From an uncultured Pseudomonadota bacterium (GTDB taxonomy: Bacteria > Pseudomonadota > Gammaproteobacteria > Steroidobacterales > Steroidobacteraceae), in assembly GCA_903890265.1 (NCBI GenBank), contig CAITAM010000593.1, positions 1 to 10,158 of the forward strand: a DNA stretch of 10,158 nucleotides, read 5' to 3'. Shown in pieces: positions 1 through 10,158 of this stretch. How positions within the stretch are numbered: the stretch's first letter is position 1; each line of letters starts with the position of its first letter. A program made the position numbers and the translations under genes. Below the pieces are notes generated by a model. It saw only the letters and a list, made by a program, of their open reading frames with translations, did no database searches and was not told where the DNA came from.

Positions 1-836
<836 letters not shown>

Positions 837-901
837 AACGACTCCTGCCGTGTTCGCAAATGCTCGCTGTTCTTAAACGTCGATACCGGGGTGAGGGGCG
901 G

Positions 902-5053
<4,152 letters not shown>

Positions 5054-5100
5054 GAGCGTCACCCTCTGATCAAACATGCGGCCATTGCTGGCGGCAAAGC

Positions 5101-5124
5101 GGAGCACGGCGTCGCCGCGTCTCC
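5101..5124 (-). other. Weak hairpin in the rplL-rpoB spacer
   Basis: In the transcript, outer arms GGAG/CTCC (5121-5124 with 5101-5104) and inner arms CGGC/GCCG (5114-5117 with 5107-5110) enclose a 3-nt loop, with a small internal loop between the two helices. It lies about 50 nt upstream of the rpoB start. It has no U tract. It is weaker than the two hairpins upstream of it and may be incidental. Confidence 0.3.
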
Positions 5125-5155
5125 GTCACAAACAGTCATCTTGGCAAACGCGCGT

Positions 5156-5185
5156 GCCCGCCCGGCGCAGAAGCGCGGGGCGGGC
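5156..5185 (-). promoter_or_regulatory. Strong hairpin in the rplL-rpoB spacer, possible RNase processing or attenuation site
   Basis: A 30-nt near-perfect inverted repeat. In the transcript GCCCGCCC (5185-5178) pairs with GGGCGGGC (5163-5156). After one C-C mismatch, GCGC pairs with GCGC around a TTCT loop. No U tract follows, so it is not a classical intrinsic terminator. It lies inside the 177-nt rplL-rpoB spacer. In E. coli this spacer holds an attenuator and an RNase III cleavage site that set the polymerase-to-ribosomal-protein ratio. The structure is seen directly; the role is inferred from position. Confidence 0.55.
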
Positions 5186-5198
5186 TCGCGGTGCCCGT

Positions 5199-5221
5199 AA
5201 AGCGCGGTAGTACACCCGCGC
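5199..5221 (-). terminator. Candidate leaky attenuator after rplL
   Basis: Ten nt after the rplL stop codon the transcript can form a perfect 6-bp stem, GCGCGG (5221-5216) with CCGCGC (5207-5202), around an 8-nt loop. It is followed by only three U (5201-5199). The stem is GC-rich but the U tract is weak, which fits partial rather than full termination. A partial terminator between rplL and rpoB is known in E. coli. Function here is inferred. Confidence 0.4.
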
Positions 5222-5230
5222 ATGGAGGCC

Positions 5231-5617
5231 TTACTTGACCTCGACCTTCGCGCCGGCGTCTTCGAGCGACTTCTTGATCTTCTCGGCATCCGCCTTGCTG
5301 ACGGCGTCCTTGACCATGGAAGGAATGCCCTCGACGAGGTCCTTCGCTTCCTTGAGGCCAAGACCGGTGACTTCGCGGATCACCTTAATGACGGTGACCT
5401 TCTTGTCGGCCGGGTATTCCTTCAGCGTGACCGAGAACTCGGTCTGCTCTTCCGCCGGGGCGGCAGCGGCAGCGGCAGCACCCGGGGCAGCGGCAACGGC
5501 AACGGCAGCAGCGGCGCTGACACCAAACTTCTTCTCCATGTCGGAGATGAGCTCGACGACCTGCATGATGGTCATGTTCGAGATCGCGTCGAGAATTTCG
5601 TCCTTAGAAACGGCCAT
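5231..5617 (-). CDS. rplL: Ribosomal protein bL12 (L7/L12), 128 aa
   Basis: L7/L12 is the multicopy flexible protein of the 50S stalk, which recruits EF-Tu, EF-G, IF2 and release factors. The N-terminal dimerisation and L10-binding domain spans about residues 1-33 and contains QVVELISDMEKKFGVS. An alanine-rich hinge follows at about 35-56, with a run of seven Ala at 47-53. The C-terminal factor-binding domain (about 60-128) contains KVTVIKVIREVTGLGLKEAK and ends in KVEVK, typical of the family. The ATG at 5617 follows AGGAGT (5630-5625) with a 7-nt spacer. The gene starts 54 nt after rplJ in an AT-richer spacer without a strong hairpin. It is translated from the same message as rplJ and, in well-studied relatives, made in several-fold excess over it. 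Length is usual for the family. Confidence 0.98.
   Translation of the reverse strand: MAVSKDEILDAISNMTIMQVVELISDMEKKFGVSAAAAVAVAAAPGAAAAAAAPAEEQTEFSVTLKEYPADKKVTVIKVIREVTGLGLKEAKDLVEGIPSMVKDAVSKADAEKIKKSLEDAGAKVEVK
5459..5479 (-). repeat. GCN-codon run in the rplL hinge
   Basis: Seven consecutive alanine codons (residues 47-53) form a short GGCAGC-like tandem tract within the rplL hinge. Such hinges are low in complexity in this family and vary in length between species, so slippage here would probably be tolerated. This is a coding microrepeat, not a separate element. Confidence 0.6.
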
Positions 5618-5671
5618 GAGATTTACTCCTGAAAATTACGTTTTAACTGTTTACCCGATTGGCGGTGGCGC

Positions 5672-6205
5672 TCAGGCGCCGGCCGCCTGCTTCTGATCGC
5701 GAATCGCAGCAACCGTGCGCGCAAGCTTTGCGTGCGGCTCGGCCAGCGTGCGGACGAACTTCTCGATGGGCTGTTTCATCAGACCCATCAGTGTCGCCAG
5801 CGCCTGCTCGCGGGTCGGCAGACTCGCCACCTGATCGATCGCCTTCGGCGGCAGCACCTGGCCACCGAGCGAGACGAGCGTTGTGACAAGCTTGTCGTTG
5901 TCCTTCGCGAAGGCCTTGATCACGCGCGCGGCGGCGCCTGGATCATCCTTCGAGAAAGCGAGGATCAACGGACCCTTGAGTTGCGGCGATATGCACTCGA
6001 AAGAAGTACCGGCAACGGCAATCCGAGCCAGCGTGTTCTTAATGATCTGCATGTGCACACCGGACTTGCGCGCTTTGTTGCGCAGGTCGGTGAGTTGCGG
6101 AACGGAAAGACCACGGTACTCGGCAGCGACCACGGACTGCGAAACCTTCGCCAGCTCGTGGACCTCAGCCACTACCACCTTCTTCTGCTCTAAGTTGAGC
6201 GACAT
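5672..6205 (-). CDS. rplJ: Ribosomal protein uL10, 177 aa
   Basis: L10 anchors the L7/L12 dimers to 23S rRNA at the base of the GTPase stalk. With L7/L12 it represses its own mRNA in E. coli. The ATG at 6205 is chosen because it gives MSLNLEQKKVVVAEV, matching the family N-terminus (E. coli MALNLQDKQAIVAEV). The frame stays open to an ATG at 6367, but that extension lies in the structured leader and is unlike L10. The RNA-binding domain includes YRGLSVPQLTDLR (30-42) and KNTLARIAV (56-64). The C-terminal helix that binds L7/L12 is at about 135-170. The protein is about 12 residues longer than the E. coli one. GAGG (6218-6215) with a 9-nt spacer is the likely, modest ribosome binding site. The stop is TGA. 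Confidence 0.97.
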   Translation of the reverse strand: MSLNLEQKKVVVAEVHELAKVSQSVVAAEYRGLSVPQLTDLRNKARKSGVHMQIIKNTLARIAVAGTSFECISPQLKGPLILAFSKDDPGAAARVIKAFAKDNDKLVTTLVSLGGQVLPPKAIDQVASLPTREQALATLMGLMKQPIEKFVRTLAEPHAKLARTVAAIRDQKQAAGA

Positions 6206-6550
6206 ATCTCTTAACCTCGCAGAAGTCAGCCCCAGAGACCCGTCACTGGTACGGATCTCCACCCATGCACCCGGACCCCGAGGGGCAGTCCCGGTGCTCG
6301 ATTCCCGCATACGCGGGCGGATCGACGGTGACCTTCGGCCGGGCCTTGCGGGCGCCGCGTGACGCACAAGCCGTCACTGCTTCGGGTAACACCATCTGCG
6401 CAGGCTGCCGGTCCCCCGGCTGTCCATTAAGCGGCGTCTGGCGTTTCCGCCTTGCCGCGCCTGCGGTCTTCGATGGCACCGGCATCCGTCTGCCGGTGAG
6501 GCCAGGGTTTCCCCTGGCCGGACGGAGGCGCTCACGCGTCCCGCCATCGT
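6206..6550 (-). promoter_or_regulatory. Long structured rplJ leader
   Basis: This 345-nt stretch lies between the terminator after rplA and the rplJ start and has no credible gene. It is packed with inverted repeats, given in + coordinates: 6520-6524/6537-6541 (5 bp); 6500-6507/6512-6519 (8 bp, GAAA loop in the RNA); 6477-6484/6491-6498 (8 bp); 6407-6411/6416-6420 (5 bp, GGGA loop); 6359-6364/6372-6377 (6 bp, 7-nt loop); 6304-6308/6313-6317 (5 bp); 6267-6297 (long imperfect hairpin); and 6234-6260. In E. coli an L10-(L7/L12)4 complex binds the rplJ leader and represses translation, so a leader of this kind is expected here. I could not identify the exact L10 site or a convincing sigma70 promoter by eye. 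Confidence 0.55.
6234..6260 (-). promoter_or_regulatory. Start-proximal hairpin of the rplJ leader
   Basis: In the RNA, GAGATCCGT (6259-6251) pairs with ACGGGTCTC (6243-6235) with one U-G pair, extended by an outer G-U. The loop is ACCAGTG, 7 nt. It ends 28 nt before the rplJ ATG and just upstream of the presumed GAGG ribosome binding site. Position suggests a role in translational control of rplJ-rplL. No protein-binding motif was matched with certainty. Confidence 0.45.
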
Positions 6551-6584
6551 CAAAAAAGTCCGGGCGCGCCCGCGGGCCGCCCGG
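6551..6584 (-). terminator. Intrinsic terminator after rplA
   Basis: Seventeen nt after the rplA stop the transcript forms a perfect 7-bp stem, CCGGGCG (6584-6578) with CGCCCGG (6566-6560). The 11-nt loop can itself close three more GC pairs. After AC comes a run of six U (6557-6552). This is the only hairpin in the window with a good U tract. It would end or attenuate transcripts from the rplKA side before rplJ, implying a promoter or antitermination for rplJL-rpoBC. Confidence 0.75.
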
Positions 6585-6601
6585 TCGTCAGCCGGATCCC
6601 G

Positions 6602-7297
6602 TTACAGACCCAGCGTGCCGCGGTCGATCTGCACGCCCGGGCCCATCGTCGAGGACACCGCCACGCGCTGGAAGTACACGCCCTTGGCCGTCGACGGCTT
6701 GACCTTCTGCAGGTCCGAGATCAGCGCAAGGAGGTTCTCCTTCAGCTTTTCGACCTCGAAGCTGGCCCGACCGATCTGCGCGTGCACGATGCCGGCCTTG
6801 TCGCAGCGGTAACGGACCTGACCGGCCTTGGCGTTCTTGACCGCGGTCGCCACGTCCGGCGTGACGGTGCCGACCTTCGGGTTCGGCATCAGGCCGCGGG
6901 GACCGAGGATCTGACCGAGCGCACCCACGACGCGCATGGCGTCGGGGCTCGCGATCACGACGTCGAAATTCATCTCGCCGGCCTTCACCTTCTCCGCCAG
7001 GTCTTCCATGCCGACGATGTCGGCACCGGCGGCGGTGGCGAGCTCCTGGTTCTTGCCACTGGTGAATACGGCAACGCGCACGGTCTTGCCGGTACCGTTC
7101 GGCATGACGGTCGAGCCGCGGACCTGCTGGTCCGACTTCGTGGCGTCGATGCCGAGGTTGACCGCAACGTCGACCGACTCGTCGAACTTCGCCGTGGCGA
7201 ACTCCTTGACGAGAGCGAGCGCCTGCTCGATCGAATACGCCTTGCCCGGCTCGAGCTTGTCCGTCCAGGCCTTACTACGCTTGGCTGCTGCGCCCAT
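6602..7297 (-). CDS. rplA: Ribosomal protein uL1, 231 aa
   Basis: L1 binds helices 76-78 of 23S rRNA, forms the mobile L1 stalk that helps release deacylated tRNA from the E site, and in E. coli represses translation of rplK-rplA. The family signature LGPRGLMPNPKVG lies at 131-143, after the conserved KAGEMNFDVVIASPDAMRVVG (about 105-125). Conserved KNAKAGQVRYR is at 154-164. An upstream in-frame TTG at 7303 would give two more residues. The ATG at 7297 is preferred because GGAGGG (7309-7304) sits 6 nt before it but directly abuts the TTG. The ATG is 2 nt after the rplK stop, so translation is probably coupled. The N-terminus (MGAAAKRSKAW) differs from E. coli MAKLTKRM but is of the same kind. 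Length is normal (E. coli 234). Confidence 0.98.
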   Translation of the reverse strand: MGAAAKRSKAWTDKLEPGKAYSIEQALALVKEFATAKFDESVDVAVNLGIDATKSDQQVRGSTVMPNGTGKTVRVAVFTSGKNQELATAAGADIVGMEDLAEKVKAGEMNFDVVIASPDAMRVVGALGQILGPRGLMPNPKVGTVTPDVATAVKNAKAGQVRYRCDKAGIVHAQIGRASFEVEKLKENLLALISDLQKVKPSTAKGVYFQRVAVSSTMGPGVQIDRGTLGL

Positions 7298-7299
7298 GA

Positions 7300-7731
7300 T
7301 CAACCCTCCACCACGTCAACGCCCATGCTGCGGGCCGTACCAGCGATCGTCTTGAACGCCGCTTCGGGATCCGCTGCCGTGAGATCCGGCATCTTCAGCT
7401 TGGCAATGCCCTCGACCTGGGTGCGCGTGATCTTGCCCACCTTCTGGGTGTTCGGCCGGCCACTGCCCTTTTCCAGCCCGATGGCCTTGCGTACCAGCAC
7501 CGACGCCGGCGGCGTCTTGGTGATGAACGTGAAGCTGCGGTCGCTGTAGACCGTGATGACGACCGGCGTCGCCAGACCCTTCTCGAGGGTCGCGGTCTGC
7601 GCGTTGAACTGCTTGCAGAACTCCATGATGTTCACGCCCTGCTGGCCGAGCGCGGGGCCCACCGGCGGACTGGGGTTGGCCTGCCCCGCCGGGATCTGCA
7701 GCTTGATGTAACCAGTAACCTTCTTCGCCAC
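7300..7731 (-). CDS. rplK: Ribosomal protein uL11, 143 aa, GTG start
   Basis: L11 binds the 1070 region of 23S rRNA at the GTPase-associated centre. It is needed for stringent-response sensing by RelA and is part of the thiostrepton site. The N-terminal domain contains the proline-rich PAGQANPSPPVGPALGQQG (14-32). The C-terminal RNA-binding domain includes GSGRPNTQKVGKITR (89-103) and the GTARSMGVDVVEG tail (131-143). The start is GTG at 7731. AAGGAG (7743-7738) is 6 nt upstream, and the product MAKKVTGYIKLQIPAG matches the family. An ATG at 7736 is out of frame and only 1 nt from the Shine-Dalgarno, so it is not the start. A candidate L1 operator lies immediately upstream. The TGA stop is 2 nt before the rplA ATG. 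Confidence 0.98.
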   Translation of the reverse strand: MAKKVTGYIKLQIPAGQANPSPPVGPALGQQGVNIMEFCKQFNAQTATLEKGLATPVVITVYSDRSFTFITKTPPASVLVRKAIGLEKGSGRPNTQKVGKITRTQVEGIAKLKMPDLTAADPEAAFKTIAGTARSMGVDVVEG

Positions 7732-7737
7732 GTCATA

Positions 7738-7743
7738 CTCCTT
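7738..7743 (-). promoter_or_regulatory. rplK ribosome binding site
   Basis: AAGGAG with a 6-nt spacer to the GTG start of rplK. It directly follows the last base of the candidate L1-binding fold. Protein bound there could therefore block ribosome entry. It also decides the GTG start over the nearby out-of-frame ATG. Confidence 0.85.
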
Positions 7744-7772
7744 GGGTACAAACGCCTCATGCGAGGCTCCCC
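7744..7772 (-). promoter_or_regulatory. Candidate L1 operator in the rplK leader
   Basis: In the RNA an outer GGG (7772-7770) can pair with CCC (7746-7744). An asymmetric internal loop follows, with GA on the 5' strand and GUUUGUA on the 3' strand. An inner stem GCCUC/GAGGC closes a GCAU loop. The L1 site in 23S rRNA helix 77 has the same layout: GA on the short strand, a longer purine/U-rich opposite strand, and a GGCU/AGCC-type inner helix. L1 repression of rplKA through a leader mimic is established in E. coli. The fold is seen in the sequence; binding is inferred. Confidence 0.6.
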
Positions 7773-7791
7773 GTGTTGCCCCGCCGATCCA

Positions 7792-7806
7792 CTACGGACG
7801 GCGTAG
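7792..7806 (-). other. Small hairpin in the nusG-rplK spacer
   Basis: CTACG (7806-7802) pairs perfectly with CGTAG (7796-7792) around a 5-nt loop in the transcript. It is the third of four consecutive hairpins between nusG and rplK. No U tract follows. Confidence 0.35.
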
Positions 7807-7811
7807 GCGAG

Positions 7812-7831
7812 GTGAAGCGCCGTCGCTTCAC
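7812..7831 (-). other. Perfect 8-bp hairpin in the nusG-rplK spacer
   Basis: GTGAAGCG (7831-7824) pairs with CGCTTCAC (7819-7812) around the 4-nt loop ACGG. It begins 3 nt after the UUCG hairpin upstream and may stack on it. No U tract follows, so a processing or transcript-stability role is likelier than intrinsic termination. Confidence 0.5.
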
Positions 7832-7834
7832 GAA

Positions 7835-7858
7835 GGTCCGCGCCCGAAGGCACGGACC
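7835..7858 (-). other. 10-bp UUCG-capped hairpin after nusG
   Basis: GGTCCGTGCC (7858-7849) pairs with GGCGCGGACC (7844-7835), with one U-G pair. The loop is a canonical C(UUCG)G tetraloop. It starts 8 nt after the nusG stop. A 12-bp palindrome, ACCGGATCCGGT (7856-7867), overlaps its base and the last base-pair of the stop codon. There is no U tract. It could protect the 3' end of the upstream message or pause polymerase. Confidence 0.6.
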
Positions 7859-7866
7859 GGATCCGG

Positions 7867-8400
7867 TCAGGCCTTTTCGACCTGCGAGAAATCGAGTTCG
7901 ACGGGCGTCGAGCGCCCGAGGATCTGGACCGCCACCTGCAGGCGGCTCTTTTCGTAGTTCACCGATTCGACGACGCCGTTGAAATCGTTGAACGGGCCGT
8001 AGATCACGCGCACGATCTCACCCGGTTCGAACAGAACCTTCGGCCTCGGCTTCTCGGCACCCTCTTCCACGCGGCGGAGGATCGCCATGGCTTCCTTGTC
8101 GGTGATCGGCGCCGGACGGTCCGGCGTACCACCGATGAAACCCAGCACCTTCGGCACGTCCTTGACGAGGTGCCAGGTGTCCTCGTCCATCTCCATCTGC
8201 ACGAGCACGTAGCCCGGGAAGAACTTCCGGTCCGAGCGCCGCTTCTGGCCGTCGCGCATTTCCACGACTTCCTCGGTCGGCACCAGGATCTCGCCAAACT
8301 TGTGGTCAAAGCCGCGGCTCTTGACGCGGTCCTTGAGCCCTTCGGCCACCTTGTGCTCGAAGTTCGAATAGGCGTGAACGACGTACCAGCGCAGTGCCAT
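7867..8400 (-). CDS. nusG: Transcription elongation/antitermination factor NusG, 177 aa
   Basis: NusG binds the beta' clamp helices and suppresses pausing. It links RNA polymerase to Rho or to ribosomal protein S10. The NGN domain spans about 1-115, beginning MALRWYVVHAYSNFEHKV, with RKFFPGYVLVQM at 58-69 and WHLVKDVPKVLGFIGG at 76-91. The C-terminal KOW domain (about 122-177) contains FEPGEIVRVIYGPFNDFNG and ends VELDFSQVEKA, as in E. coli. It is 4 residues shorter than E. coli NusG, at the N-terminus. The ATG at 8400 is 2 nt after the secE stop. Its GGGAG-type ribosome binding site lies within the secE 3' end, so translation is probably coupled. The stop is TGA. Confidence 0.98.
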   Translation of the reverse strand: MALRWYVVHAYSNFEHKVAEGLKDRVKSRGFDHKFGEILVPTEEVVEMRDGQKRRSDRKFFPGYVLVQMEMDEDTWHLVKDVPKVLGFIGGTPDRPAPITDKEAMAILRRVEEGAEKPRPKVLFEPGEIVRVIYGPFNDFNGVVESVNYEKSRLQVAVQILGRSTPVELDFSQVEKA

Positions 8401-8402
8401 GC

Positions 8403-8792
8403 TCAGACTCCCCCGCCGAGCAGCTGGCGCGAAGCCCAGCCGAGGATGAGGTCGACGATCCAGAAGAACAGACCGAGCGCGAACACGAACGCAATCACGA
8501 TCAGTGTCGTTGTCTTGGTCTCGTCAATCGTCGGCCAGACCATCTTGCGCAGCTCGACGCGCGACAAGAGGATGAAGTCCCACAGGCTGCGACCCACGCC
8601 CGACACGGCGAAGGTACCGACCGCGGCCGCGAGCCCGACGAGCAGCGCAGCCCAGCGGGCGTAGATCGGCCAGGTCGCCGGAAGATAGAACGCAACCAGA
8701 CCCGCGATCAGCGCAGCACCTGCGGCGATCAGCAACGGCGCGTCGTTGGACCCGCCGACGGCCTGTGGCCCTTTGTCTATCGTCTCAGCCAT
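8403..8792 (-). CDS. secE: Preprotein translocase subunit SecE, 129 aa, three TM segments
   Basis: SecE clamps SecY in the inner-membrane SecYEG channel, which exports and inserts proteins. Three hydrophobic segments are visible: about 19-37 (LLIAAGAALIAGLVAFYL), 46-64 and 95-119. This is the long three-helix form found in Gammaproteobacteria rather than the single-helix form. The conserved cytoplasmic amphipathic stretch ELRKMVWPT (80-88) precedes the essential third helix. Length matches E. coli (127). The ATG at 8792 has only a GACGGGG-type upstream sequence, so its ribosome binding site is modest. It lies 59 nt after the encoded CCA end of tRNA-Trp and 2 nt before nusG. The pairing secE-nusG is conserved across bacteria. 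Confidence 0.97.
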   Translation of the reverse strand: MAETIDKGPQAVGGSNDAPLLIAAGAALIAGLVAFYLPATWPIYARWAALLVGLAAAVGTFAVSGVGRSLWDFILLSRVELRKMVWPTIDETKTTTLIVIAFVFALGLFFWIVDLILGWASRQLLGGGV

Positions 8793-8835
8793 GGAACCCC
8801 GTCACCCGTGAACCGTCATCTAGTACCCGAACCTT

Positions 8836-8855
8836 GCCACCCCCGGAGGGGTGGC
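8836..8855 (-). promoter_or_regulatory. Perfect hairpin that includes the tRNA-Trp CCA end
   Basis: In the RNA, GCCACCCC (8855-8848) pairs with GGGGTGGC (8843-8836) around a UCCG loop of the stable UNCG class. The first four bases of the 5' arm are the tRNA discriminator G and the encoded CCA. No U tract follows (AAGGTT), so it is not a standard terminator. It separates tRNA-Trp from secE and probably marks the processing point between them. Confidence 0.6.
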
Positions 8856-8927
8856 AGGGCAGGAGGGAATCGAACCCCCAACCTGCGGTTTTGGAGACCG
8901 CCGCTCTGCCAATTGAGCTACTGCCCT
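8852..8927 (-). tRNA. trnW: tRNA-Trp, anticodon CCA
   Basis: A 76-nt cloverleaf including an encoded CCA. The acceptor arms AGGGCAG and CTGCCCT pair fully. The D arm is GCTC/GAGC, with AATTGGCA in the loop. The anticodon stem GCGGT/ACCGC holds the CCA anticodon at 8894-8892. The T arm GGGGG/CCCTC with loop TTCGATT has one G-U pair. The discriminator is G73, the expected identity base for bacterial TrpRS. It lies 39 nt after tuf and before secE. This tuf-trnW-secE order is common in beta- and gammaproteobacteria, so the tRNA is likely cut from a longer tuf-secE transcript. Confidence 0.98.
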
Positions 8928-8966
8928 ATCGCAACCCGCGGAACCCCTGCCGAGTTGGCAATCTGA

Positions 8967-10157
<1,191 letters not shown>

Positions 10158-10158
10158 G

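Noticed and set aside
5054..5107. An 18-residue N-terminal extension of rpoB
   Set aside because: The conserved beta N-terminus begins at 5053, with AGAGGGTG just upstream. The extension lies in the spacer.
6206..6367. A 54-residue N-terminal extension of rplJ
   Set aside because: The extension is unlike any L10. The conserved MSLNLEQKK start at 6205 has a usable ribosome binding site.
6243..6485. An 80-codon minus-strand frame in the rplJ leader
   Set aside because: It runs through several hairpins, has a biased Pro/Arg/Ala composition and shows no family resemblance. A leader peptide cannot be excluded, but nothing supports one.
6536..6557. TTGACG overlapping the U tract after rplA, as a -35 element for an rplJ promoter
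   Set aside because: No -10-like hexamer lies at 16-18 nt downstream, which is GC-rich. The match is likely chance within the terminator.
6265..6702. A 145-codon + strand frame across the rplA-rplJ spacer
   Set aside because: It overlaps the 3' end of rplA and the terminator, is Pro/Arg/Gly-rich, and has no recognisable motif.

Overview
The window is the translation and transcription core cluster of a GC-rich bacterium, read entirely on the minus strand. In transcription order (right to left) it holds tuf, tRNA-Trp(CCA), secE, nusG, rplK, rplA, rplJ, rplL, rpoB and the first 278 codons of rpoC, which runs off the left edge. Protein sequences and gene order (tuf-trnW-secE-nusG-rplKAJL-rpoBC) fit a high-GC Gammaproteobacterium. 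RpoB is 1383 residues and carries a short insertion after the MKFNRR motif that E. coli RpoB lacks. From memory this resembles Xanthomonadales-type RpoB, so a relative of Xanthomonadales, Nevskiales or Steroidobacterales is plausible. That placement is inference.

Layout: tuf (8967-10157) is complete with a GTG start at the very edge, so its promoter lies outside. tRNA-Trp follows 39 nt after tuf, with CCA encoded. secE follows 59 nt later, and secE/nusG and rplK/rplA are each separated by only 2 nt. The longer spacers are nusG-rplK (135 nt), rplA-rplJ (396 nt) and rplL-rpoB (177 nt). All three are rich in near-perfect GC hairpins and are the likely sites of post-transcriptional control.

Together the genes make EF-Tu, the Trp tRNA, a subunit of the SecYEG translocon, the elongation factor NusG, the L11 and L1 stalk proteins, the L10-L7/L12 stalk, and the beta and beta' subunits of RNA polymerase. 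Known biology of this cluster is autoregulation: L1 represses rplKA, L10-L7/L12 represses rplJL, and attenuation between rplL and rpoB tunes the stalk-to-polymerase ratio. The sequence offers candidates for each control: an L1-operator-like fold directly before the rplK ribosome binding site, a long structured leader before rplJ, and strong hairpins between rplL and rpoB. A clear intrinsic terminator between rplA and rplJ suggests that rplJL-rpoBC is largely a separate unit.

I see no mobile element, CRISPR, defence system or unfamiliar protein gene. No novel system is apparent. The observations worth checking are all RNA-level, in the spacers. No confident sigma70-type promoter was found by eye.
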